Positions 15,726 through 22,306 of a DNA stretch of 22,306 bases are shown piece after piece. The DNA is taken from NCBI GenBank assembly GCA_023481025.1, contig JAMCWV010000067.1, forward strand, positions 1 to 22,306. The letters run 5' to 3'. A model generated the notes under the pieces. That model worked only from the letters and a program-made list of their open reading frames with translations. It ran no database searches and had not been told where the DNA came from. Source of the stretch: Gammaproteobacteria bacterium (GTDB lineage: Bacteria > Pseudomonadota > Gammaproteobacteria > Enterobacterales > Alteromonadaceae). Numbering within the stretch: position 1 is the first letter of the stretch; every line of letters starts with the position of its first letter. Made by a program: the position numbers and the translations under genes.

Positions 15726-16503
15726 GCTGTTCACAGTCCCACAGCGTTAATTGCTCGCCCCAAACACACCCAGTGTCGAGGGCTAATACCTGCGGATGAT
15801 CCGCTTCACCTTGCAAACTTGCCCAATGGCCAAATGCGAGTTGCCACGGGTGAATGGCTATGTCTTGGTACCAAGGCTTCAGGCCAAGTTCGCGTGCTGC
15901 AGCCAGTGGCTCTTTATGGGCGAGGTCAATATGGCCGTCAGCGGTTAAATACCGCATCCGCGTACAAATATTAATAATCCCCCGCAAACGCTCAAAACCA
16001 GCCAAATCGTTCGACCAAGATTCAGGGGAATTGCCATACATTTGTTCCAGCAACTGCACGTATTGGCGGCTTTGCAAATAGAGTTCTACCTCATGCGCGT
16101 ATTCGGCCGCTTGGTCGATAGACCATTGCGGATGAATGCCGGCATGAACCATCGCGATACAATTTGTCGCGTCGGCAACAAATAAAGGCTGCTGACGTAA
16201 CCAGTTAATCCAATAGTCGCGATCGGCAGAGCGGGCAATGTCGTGGGTGTTATCTTTAGGGTTAACCGCTTTTACTTCAGTAAAAACGGCCAAGGCGTGT
16301 AGGTCATGATTACCGAGCACACACCGAAAAGACGGACCTAATTCAGCCAAAAACTCGAGGGTGGCTTGCGCGTCTGGTCCACGTCCAATGAGGTCGCCAA
16401 CGGCCCAAAGCTCGTCGACACGCGGACTAAAATCAACTTGTTTGAGTAAATTCTGCAGTGGCTGTAAACAGCCATGAATGTCACCAACAATATAGCGAGC
16501 CAT
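15691..16503 (-). CDS. apaH: Bis(5'-nucleosyl)-tetraphosphatase (symmetrical), ApaH
   Basis: Cleaves diadenosine tetraphosphate to two ADP; in E. coli it also removes Np4 caps from RNA. The calcineurin-like metallophosphoesterase motifs lie in order: GDIHGC (Asp8, His10), GDLIGRGPD, LGNHDLHALAV, an AMVHAGIHPQW histidine segment and a C-terminal FGHWASLQG. The 270 residues are slightly fewer than E. coli's 280. It is the last gene of the lptD-surA-pdxA-rsmA-apaG strand, 48 bases after apaG, the widest gap there. The ribosome site is weak. Its last 12 codons double as the terminator of tyrS on the other strand. No folA follows, unlike E. coli. Confidence 0.95.
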   Translation of the reverse strand: MARYIVGDIHGCLQPLQNLLKQVDFSPRVDELWAVGDLIGRGPDAQATLEFLAELGPSFRCVLGNHDLHALAVFTEVKAVNPKDNTHDIARSADRDYWINWLRQQPLFVADATNCIAMVHAGIHPQWSIDQAAEYAHEVELYLQSRQYVQLLEQMYGNSPESWSNDLAGFERLRGIINICTRMRYLTADGHIDLAHKEPLAAARELGLKPWYQDIAIHPWQLAFGHWASLQGEADHPQVLALDTGCVWGEQLTLWDCEQQKKISVPGWQR

Positions 16504-16551
16504 AGTTTTTGCTTATCTGTTCAGGTGAATTGAGTCGAATTAAGCTTGGCG

Positions 16552-16941
16552 TTAGTGCAAAACATTTGGCTTTGCGAGCGTAAACACCGGGATATCGAGC
16601 TCCCAATGTTCGCCGTTAGGGTTCACCATCCCGTAGCTACCCTGCATATGGCCTATGGGGGTGCGTAACACAGTGCCACTGGTGTAGGTAAACGCTTTCC
16701 CCGGCTGAATCGTCGGCTGTTTGCCAACCACGCCTTCCCCAATTACCTCTGTGGTTTTGCCATCGGCATCGGTAATTTCCCATTTACGACTTAACAGTTG
16801 CACAGGTTCTTCACCATTATTCTTTATCGTAATGGTGTAAGAAAATACAAATTGCTTTTGGCCAGGCTCCGATTGATTGGATAAATACTCGGTCGCCACG
16901 GTCACATCAACAGGGTATAACTTCATAAGATCCGACTTCAT
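16552..16941 (-). CDS. apaG: ApaG domain protein
   Basis: A small fibronectin-III-like beta protein of unknown biochemical role that accompanies ApaH. Family segments are clear: [20 protein letters not shown], the central [20 protein letters not shown] and [14 protein letters not shown], and [10 protein letters not shown] at the end. Two in-frame starts lie 15 bases apart in copies of one repeat: ATG at 16941 overlaps the rsmA stop as ATGA and gives 129 residues, while ATG at 16926 gives 124, nearer E. coli (125). Neither has a clear ribosome site. Coupled translation from rsmA favours the first; family length favours the second. Confidence 0.94.
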   Translation of the reverse strand: MKSDLMKLYPVDVTVATEYLSNQSEPGQKQFVFSYTITIKNNGEEPVQLLSRKWEITDADGKTTEVIGEGVVGKQPTIQPGKAFTYTSGTVLRTPIGHMQGSYGMVNPNGEHWELDIPVFTLAKPNVLH

Positions 16942-16944
16942 AAG
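16920..16944. repeat. 10-bp direct repeat duplicating the apaG start
   Basis: ACTTCATAAG occurs at 16920-16929 and 16935-16944, a 15-base period. On the minus strand each copy reads CTTATGAAGT and supplies an in-frame ATG-AAG for apaG, so the gene has two equivalent start codons. The upstream copy also holds the rsmA stop. Confidence 0.85.
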
Positions 16945-17750
16945 GTACGATCGTTCTCTGTAATCCAGTTTGCCATATTGACAAAATCAGCCACGCTGAG
17001 CGTTTCAGGGCGCGCCGCTGGGTCGATCCCAATCGACTCTAACTCCTCGGCGCTCATCAGCTTTTTCATGTTATTGCGCAAAGTTTTGCGACGTTGGTGA
17101 AACGCCATGTGGCAAACATGATTCAAGGTTGCGCGGTCTCGTACGGGCCAAGGTGATTCGGCATAAGGTATTAAACGCACCACGGCCGAATCAACTTTGG
17201 GGGCAGGGTCGAATGCCTCGGGTGGTACTTCTAGCACCGGCACAACCTCACAAGCCTGTTGAATCATGACGGTTAAGCGACCAAAGGCCTTGCTTCCTGG
17301 CGCGGCAGCCATACGCTCAATCACTTCCTTTTGCAGCATGAAATGCATGTCGCTAATGGTGTTAACGTGACTCAGTAAGTGGAAGATCAGCGGTGTAGAA
17401 ATGTTATAGGGCAAGTTACCAAATACCCTTAACGGAGTGCCCAAGCTGGTTGCCAAGTCGGCAAAGTTGAACTTGAGGGCGTCGGCACGGTGAACGGTTA
17501 ACTTCCCAGCAAATTCAGCAGAATTCTCCAAGCGATTGGCTAGGTCTCGGTCAAGTTCAACCACATGCAAGTGGCCGCTACGCTGAACGACAGGGCGAGT
17601 CAGTGCCGCCAGTCCTGGACCGATTTCTAACAATGGCTGGCCTGGTTCTGGCGCAATAGCGTCGACAATGGCGTCAATAACCATTTCATCTTGCAGAAAG
17701 TTTTGGCCAAAACGTTTACGGGCGCGGTGACCGTCGAGAGCTTTACTCAT
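16938..17750 (-). CDS. rsmA: 16S rRNA (adenine1518-N6/adenine1519-N6)-dimethyltransferase
   Basis: Dimethylates two adjacent adenines near the 3' end of 16S rRNA late in small-subunit assembly; loss gives kasugamycin resistance. The 270 residues (E. coli KsgA 273) carry [12 protein letters not shown], the SAM motif [21 protein letters not shown], the N6-adenine catalytic FGNLPYN (Asn112-Tyr115) and [20 protein letters not shown] chose the ATG at 17750 because it gives the family N terminus, [17 protein letters not shown]; the frame stays open to 17882, but that part reads across pdxA. It overlaps the pdxA stop by 8 bases and the apaG start by ATGA, so the three are probably translationally coupled. 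Confidence 0.96.
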   Translation of the reverse strand: MSKALDGHRARKRFGQNFLQDEMVIDAIVDAIAPEPGQPLLEIGPGLAALTRPVVQRSGHLHVVELDRDLANRLENSAEFAGKLTVHRADALKFNFADLATSLGTPLRVFGNLPYNISTPLIFHLLSHVNTISDMHFMLQKEVIERMAAAPGSKAFGRLTVMIQQACEVVPVLEVPPEAFDPAPKVDSAVVRLIPYAESPWPVRDRATLNHVCHMAFHQRRKTLRNNMKKLMSAEELESIGIDPAARPETLSVADFVNMANWITENDRTL

Positions 17751-18762
17751 GAATTTGGGGATGTCCTGTTTTTTGTTGCTGGTGTTTTGCGGCCATGTGA
17801 ATGGCTTGTTCAAGGGCAATTCTAAAACTGCCGCAGTCGCCTTGACCAGTGCCGGCAAGGTCAAGTGCCGTGCCGTGATCAACCGAGGTGCGAACGAAAG
17901 GCAAGCCGAGGGTAATATTCACCGCAGCGCCAAAGCCTTTATATTTTAGCACGGGTAAGCCTTGGTCGTGATACATAGCGAGCACCACGTCGGCATTTTC
18001 TAAGTATTTCGGTTGGAAAATGGTGTCGGCCGGCAACGGTTCAGACAATTGGTAACCGTACTCTTGCCGCAGTTGGGCAAGAGTTGGGGAAATGACATCG
18101 ATTTCTTCATACCCCAGATGACCGCCTTCGCCGGCATGTGGGTTAAGTCCACACACTAAGATGCGAGGCTGCGAAATCGCAAACTTTTCCACCAAGTCCC
18201 GATGGAGAATATGAATCACTTGTTGCAAACGTTCAGCGGTAATCGCTTTCGACACATAGGCGAGCGGGATGTGAGTCGTGACAAGCGCGACCCGCAAACC
18301 TTGCGTTGCTAACATCATCACGACGTCTTTGCGATTAGCTTGCAGAGCAAAATACTCAGTGTGGCCGCTAAATGCGATACCCGACTGATTAATGATGCCC
18401 TTGTGAACCGGACCTGTGACAATCGCGGCAAATTCTCCGGACAAATTACCTGCGCTGGCCCGGCGCAATGTTTCCACCACATAGGGGCCATTGAGTTCAT
18501 TGAGTTCGCCTGCATGAACCGGTGCAGCCAAAGGAATATCGCAGACGACTAAATGCCCAGCACGATGTGCTTGCGGTGCTTGGTGTTCATCATAGTCCTG
18601 TAATGTCAGCGGCAGCCCTAATGTGTGAGCACGCTCTTGCAGTAATGTTTTGCTTGCGCAAACAACAAGCTCAGCAGGCCAAGGCTGCTGAGCTAATTGA
18701 ATGAGGAGATCAGGGCCAATGCCAGCCGGCTCGCCTGGGGTTACTGCAATTCGTAATGTCAT
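17743..18762 (-). CDS. pdxA: 4-hydroxythreonine-4-phosphate dehydrogenase
   Basis: NAD-dependent enzyme of the DXP-dependent pyridoxal phosphate route; it oxidises and decarboxylates 4-phosphohydroxy-L-threonine. The 339 residues (E. coli 329) start with the family's [19 protein letters not shown] and contain FSGHTEYFA, a metal-binding [12 protein letters not shown] and [16 protein letters not shown], then [15 protein letters not shown]. Histidines for the divalent metal are visible in each of these segments. The start is ATG, 6 bases after surA, without a strong ribosome site, which suggests coupling. Its product supplies the cofactor used by PLP enzymes such as HemL in this window. Confidence 0.96.
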   Translation of the reverse strand: MTLRIAVTPGEPAGIGPDLLIQLAQQPWPAELVVCASKTLLQERAHTLGLPLTLQDYDEHQAPQAHRAGHLVVCDIPLAAPVHAGELNELNGPYVVETLRRASAGNLSGEFAAIVTGPVHKGIINQSGIAFSGHTEYFALQANRKDVVMMLATQGLRVALVTTHIPLAYVSKAITAERLQQVIHILHRDLVEKFAISQPRILVCGLNPHAGEGGHLGYEEIDVISPTLAQLRQEYGYQLSEPLPADTIFQPKYLENADVVLAMYHDQGLPVLKYKGFGAAVNITLGLPFVRTSVDHGTALDLAGTGQGDCGSFRIALEQAIHMAAKHQQQKTGHPQIHE

Positions 18763-18768
18763 TTGTAT

Positions 18769-20052
18769 TTAGTCGCGAAACTCAACAAATGCATTGGCAC
18801 GAATTTCTTGCAACCACACGTCGAGTTCCTCGGCGAACTTACGGCGATAAAGAAGCTGTTGGGCTTGTTCAACAAAGCGTTGTTCAGTGACGTCTTGCTG
18901 ACGACGCTCAAGAACTTCGACAATGTGCCAGCCATGCGTGGTGCGGAATGGCTCGGAAATTTGGTTCAATGGCAAACTCGCCACACGGTCGCGGAACTCA
19001 GGCACATAGACACTAGGTACTGCCCATCCCAAATCACCGTTGCGTGAGGCAGAACCTGTGTCAGCGGAATGCTCTTGCGCCAGTTCGCCGAAGCTCTTGT
19101 CACCAGCAATCACTTGCTCACGGAATTCACGTAACATTTGCTGAGCACGGTTGTCGGATAAAATCACTGACGGACGAATTAAAATGTGCCGTGCGCGCAC
19201 TTCTTCAAGTGTTGCCTGTTCAACGCCGCGGATGTCAGTGACTTTTAAAATATGGAAGCCGATACCGCTGCGTAATGGGCCAACAACATCACCGGTGCCT
19301 TTCCCTTGTAAGGCATTGGCGAACAAAGTTGGCATCGCGTTCAGCGGGCTCCAACCCATGTCACCACCTTCCAGTGCGTTGGCGGCACTAGAACTCGTAA
19401 TGGCGAGCTCGGCAAAGTCATCACCTTGTTCGGCAAGTTCAAGGACTTTCTGGGCTCGTGAACGAGCAGCAGCTTCGTCGTCATTGCCTTGCTCGTTTTG
19501 CATGCTAATGAGAATGTGCGAAACGCGATACTCACTGCTTTGCGTACCTTGTTCTTTAATGAGGTTCGTGACTAATTCCACCTCTTGCGGGCTGATGTAA
19601 ATACGGCGCTGAATTGATGCACCTTGCACTTCGCTCATGATGATTTGGTTACGAATCTCTTCGCGATACTCTGCCCAAGTTGCGCCAGTTAATTCGATTT
19701 GCTGACGTAATGCTTCTACTGGCAGATTATTGTCGGCAGCAATTTGGGCAATCGCTTGATCAAGATAAGCGTCATTCACCCGAATCCCCATGCGGTCGGC
19801 TAATTGCATTTGCAGTTTCTGCAAAATTAAGCGTTCTGCGGCTTGCGTACGCAAGACAGCATCGGAGGGAGTCGAGTTACTGTTTTGTTGGATTTCACGG
19901 CGAACTGTTGCAATTAAGTTTTCCAGTTCACTCTCTAAAATGACGCGCTCATCGACAATGATGGCGACCCGATCCAGCAAGGTTTCTGCGGTTGCGACGG
20001 CACTCGCCCAAATAGCAACGACACCAAAAACTAAGGCTGTTATTTTTCTCAT
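18769..20052 (-). CDS. surA: Periplasmic chaperone/peptidyl-prolyl isomerase SurA
   Basis: Periplasmic chaperone that escorts outer-membrane beta-barrel proteins, including LptD, to the BAM machine. The 427 residues (E. coli 428) begin with a signal peptide (about 1-22, ending VATA-ET). The N-terminal chaperone domain starts LLDRVAIIVDERVILESELE. Two parvulin domains follow: the first at about 175-275 (YRVSHILISM to GIGFHILKV), the second at about 285-385 (VRARHILIRPS to HGWHIVEVLER). The C-terminal helix ends AFVEFRD. A GGAAG ribosome site is about 5 bases upstream. It lies 10 bases after its client lptD, the order found in E. coli. Confidence 0.97.
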   Translation of the reverse strand: MRKITALVFGVVAIWASAVATAETLLDRVAIIVDERVILESELENLIATVRREIQQNSNSTPSDAVLRTQAAERLILQKLQMQLADRMGIRVNDAYLDQAIAQIAADNNLPVEALRQQIELTGATWAEYREEIRNQIIMSEVQGASIQRRIYISPQEVELVTNLIKEQGTQSSEYRVSHILISMQNEQGNDDEAAARSRAQKVLELAEQGDDFAELAITSSSAANALEGGDMGWSPLNAMPTLFANALQGKGTGDVVGPLRSGIGFHILKVTDIRGVEQATLEEVRARHILIRPSVILSDNRAQQMLREFREQVIAGDKSFGELAQEHSADTGSASRNGDLGWAVPSVYVPEFRDRVASLPLNQISEPFRTTHGWHIVEVLERRQQDVTEQRFVEQAQQLLYRRKFAEELDVWLQEIRANAFVEFRD

Positions 20053-20062
20053 AGAACTTCCG

Positions 20063-22306
20063 TTAATTACTTAAATAAAATGGTCGACGATATCCAAAGA
20101 TACCTTGTTGTAATAAATTCATGATGCCCGAACTTGCAGCATTGCTGAGCCCAGTTAAGCTGAACTGAACGCTGACGCCATTATCAAACTCTGCAGGTGG
20201 CAATGGCTCGTCACTAAAATTCAGATCATAGTTACGATTCACTCGGCGATAGGCGCTAATTTGAATCGACCAACAGCAACTGTCATATTGCAGACCAAAT
20301 AATGCGTCCATAGTTCGATTTGTTCGTAAATCTTGATACCAATGGCTCGCAAATGCCCAATCGCGGCTGACCCGCCATGAGGCCACCATCCCAATCTGTT
20401 CCACTTCCTCGGTGGTTCCGACTAGACCTTGCACGCGCCGATGGTTCAACTGTATCAAGTTCCCTTCGTCTTTACGATACTCAAGTGCTGCTCGACTTTT
20501 GCGGACAATGCTCAAGTCAGTGTCGTATTGCACGGCGGAACTGGCAAACCAACGCTGCGAAATCCGAAAATCTAATTCCGCCGCTAATTCAGAGTTGCTG
20601 GCAGTAATGCGACTTGTTTCATCGAACAGCTGGGTTTGGCTCTCATCTAAATAAATAATTTGGCCAAGACTCAAACGTAGTAACTCGTCAGCCTGACTGT
20701 TAAAAAAGCTAGTGGTTGCGCCAATTGTGACTTGGTGCGCATCAGCGATACGGTCAAGCCCGGTAAATCGGCGTGGTCGGAACAGACTATAGTAGTCGTC
20801 TTGCATTAAAATCGTGTCGTAAATGCCAATATTGGTTTGGTCGCGATACGGAACATATAAATATTGCAGCTGTGGCGTGAGTGTTTGGTAGCCAAGGCTA
20901 TGATTAAATGGACGCTCAAGATGCACACGACCATGCCAGCGAACTTGCGGCAGCGATCGAGTGACAGTGGAATCACGCTGCTCGTCGGCGAACTGATCAT
21001 AGTGCGTTAACAAATAACTGAGGTCAGCTTGCCAATCCCAAGCAGGTCGAATAACCTCATAACGCAGCGTTGGTTCAGCATGTAACCGTGTTGCCGTGTC
21101 GCTGCCGTTGAGAGGGTTGCGAAAATGCGTCAATTCAGAAAACCACTTCAACTCAAAACCGAAGTCGAGCGGTTGCTCATGCCAGGTGGAAAACCGCGGC
21201 ATGGTGCGATACGGTGCTCGATAGGGACCAAGCATCTGAAAGTCTTCAAGCTGAATCTGCATGCGGGTTTGGCCAGCTTGATAGTCGAGTTGACCGCGAC
21301 GATATAAATGCGGGTCAGCGCGATTAATAAATGTACTGCCAAAGTCATTGATATAGGCGTTGTCGCTCACTTGCGCATAGTCGACATAGCCACTCCAGCG
21401 CTCATTGATTCGCGACTGTTGTTCGACCCGCCACAGCGAACGGCTGTTGTCGTTATTGCTGCGCCTATCGTTGTGCAAATAGTTGGCTTCAACGCTACCT
21501 TCATGGGCTTCAGTCAAATAACGAAACTCAGCCATTCCCATGACACCGCGGTCTGTCATCAGTCGTGGTGTTAAAGTCAGGTCGTAGTTTTCAGCTAAAT
21601 TGAAATAGTAAGGTGTTTCTAGTTCAACGCCATTGCGTGCCGAGCTTCGAATAGTCGGGTACAGCAAACCGGATTTACGCTCGTCGGTCAGCGGAAAACT
21701 AAACCGCGGAATGTACAGCACCGGCACGTTAAACAAACGAAACTGAGCATGATGGGCCGTGCCCCAGCTGTCATTTTCGTTGATTTCAATATTGCGCGCA
21801 GCGATTTGCCAAGCGGGGCGATCCCCCGGGCAAGTAGTAAACGTGCCATCGTGCAGAAGTACTTGGCGCTCACCCTCGGCGGTTTTGATGTCGATTTGTC
21901 CCGCGATACCGTGCGCGGAGCGCTCAAGTAGTAAGTATTCACTATCAATGATGGATGCGCTTTGGGTAAAGCTGTCAGCTTGAATGTCCGCAGCACGGAC
22001 GGCGATGTAATCGTCGCTGTAGAGCAGGCCACCGTCGGCTTTGAGCTCGCCGGTCACATTGTCAAAAACGGCATTGCCGGTGAGTAGACGCTGGCGACCT
22101 TGGAGTAACACGACATTGCCACGAAATTGAGCGAAGCGATCGGCATCAAGCTGGGTATGGTCAGCACGCACCAATAAATCTTCAAGGCTCAGGGTGCGGC
22201 CTTGGAGCAACTCATCCGCTGTTGGAATTTGCTGTAGCCACTGGGGCGAAACTTGGCAGCTGGCTAGAGCGGGGTGGGCTTGCGGCGCTGGTGTGACGGC
22301 TGCGAA
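20063..22306 (-). CDS. lptD: LPS-assembly protein LptD (5' end outside window)
   Basis: Outer-membrane barrel that, with LptE, inserts lipopolysaccharide into the outer leaflet. 747 residues are visible and the frame stays open to the window edge. The first residues (AAVTPAPQAHPALA-SCQV) look like the end of a signal peptide and the mature start, so little is missing. An OstA-type jellyroll (about 30-180) binds LPS, and the rest is a barrel rich in aromatic, alternating strands. All four cysteines of the E. coli disulfide pattern are present: one near the mature start (22256-22258), one in TTCPGDRP (21830-21832) and the adjacent pair in YDSCCWS (20273-20278). The minus-strand TTG at 22208-22210 is not a real start. 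Confidence 0.96.
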   Translation of the reverse strand, partial: FAAVTPAPQAHPALASCQVSPQWLQQIPTADELLQGRTLSLEDLLVRADHTQLDADRFAQFRGNVVLLQGRQRLLTGNAVFDNVTGELKADGGLLYSDDYIAVRAADIQADSFTQSASIIDSEYLLLERSAHGIAGQIDIKTAEGERQVLLHDGTFTTCPGDRPAWQIAARNIEINENDSWGTAHHAQFRLFNVPVLYIPRFSFPLTDERKSGLLYPTIRSSARNGVELETPYYFNLAENYDLTLTPRLMTDRGVMGMAEFRYLTEAHEGSVEANYLHNDRRSNNDNSRSLWRVEQQSRINERWSGYVDYAQVSDNAYINDFGSTFINRADPHLYRRGQLDYQAGQTRMQIQLEDFQMLGPYRAPYRTMPRFSTWHEQPLDFGFELKWFSELTHFRNPLNGSDTATRLHAEPTLRYEVIRPAWDWQADLSYLLTHYDQFADEQRDSTVTRSLPQVRWHGRVHLERPFNHSLGYQTLTPQLQYLYVPYRDQTNIGIYDTILMQDDYYSLFRPRRFTGLDRIADAHQVTIGATTSFFNSQADELLRLSLGQIIYLDESQTQLFDETSRITASNSELAAELDFRISQRWFASSAVQYDTDLSIVRKSRAALEYRKDEGNLIQLNHRRVQGLVGTTEEVEQIGMVASWRVSRDWAFASHWYQDLRTNRTMDALFGLQYDSCCWSIQISAYRRVNRNYDLNFSDEPLPPAEFDNGVSVQFSLTGLSNAASSGIMNLLQQGIFGYRRPFYLSN

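Noticed and set aside
17751..17882. N-terminal extension of rsmA
   Set aside because: The 44 extra codons read across the pdxA 3' end out of frame; the family N terminus begins at the ATG at 17750.
19151..19600. 149-codon open frame on the plus strand opposite surA
   Set aside because: It is antisense to a full-length, well-conserved surA, has low-complexity composition and resembles no known family.
1..22306. Search for a novel multi-gene defence, mobile or biosynthetic system
   Set aside because: Nearly every coding region belongs to a recognised core family with intact motifs; the two unknown genes are single and not arranged as a system.

Overview
The window reads as a stretch of core chromosome from a gammaproteobacterium. 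Protein wording in MaeA, PyrB, HemJ, PepQ and ErpA, and the presence of a DUF3718-like gene, point to the Alteromonadales; Idiomarinaceae is a plausible guess, but this rests on recalled family sequences and was not searched. I see no transposase, integrase, phage gene, CRISPR array, tRNA or rRNA. No stretch of more than 300 bases lacks a gene.

Layout. (1) 1-3829, plus strand: the C-terminal part of the helicase HrpB, overlapping by ATGA with the bifunctional peptidoglycan synthase PBP1b (mrcB). (2) 3836-8466, minus strand: hemJ (protoporphyrinogen oxidase), pyrB (aspartate carbamoyltransferase), hemL (glutamate-1-semialdehyde aminomutase), then a strong terminator, then the NAD-malic enzyme maeA. 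(3) 8551-11787, plus strand: a membrane-anchored coiled-coil protein (DUF6776-like), erpA (Fe-S insertion) with a clear terminator, a small exported DUF3718-like protein and pepQ (Xaa-Pro dipeptidase, OPAA-like). (4) 11844-14292, minus strand: mepM (murein endopeptidase) and anmK (anhydro-MurNAc kinase), a wall cleavage and recycling pair, divergent from tyrS (14451-15650, plus). (5) 15691-22306, minus strand: the classic cluster lptD-surA-pdxA-rsmA-apaG-apaH, with lptD cut by the window end. Its genes are packed with gaps or overlaps of a few bases, except 48 bases before apaH.

Functionally the window mixes envelope biogenesis (PBP1b, MepM, AnmK, SurA, LptD), heme and Fe-S metabolism (HemJ, HemL, ErpA) and translation (TyrS, RsmA). 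All genes look intact, and catalytic or ligand motifs are visible in the ones of known function.

I did not find a new multi-gene system. The items most worth a second look are non-coding. At all three convergent gene ends, a terminator-like hairpin for the plus-strand gene lies inside the 3' coding end of the facing gene. A 16-bp unit is repeated three times across the anmK stop codon. A TGTG-N8-CACA palindrome lies over a consensus -35 upstream of pepQ. The DUF6776-like and DUF3718-like genes are the two coding regions of unknown function.
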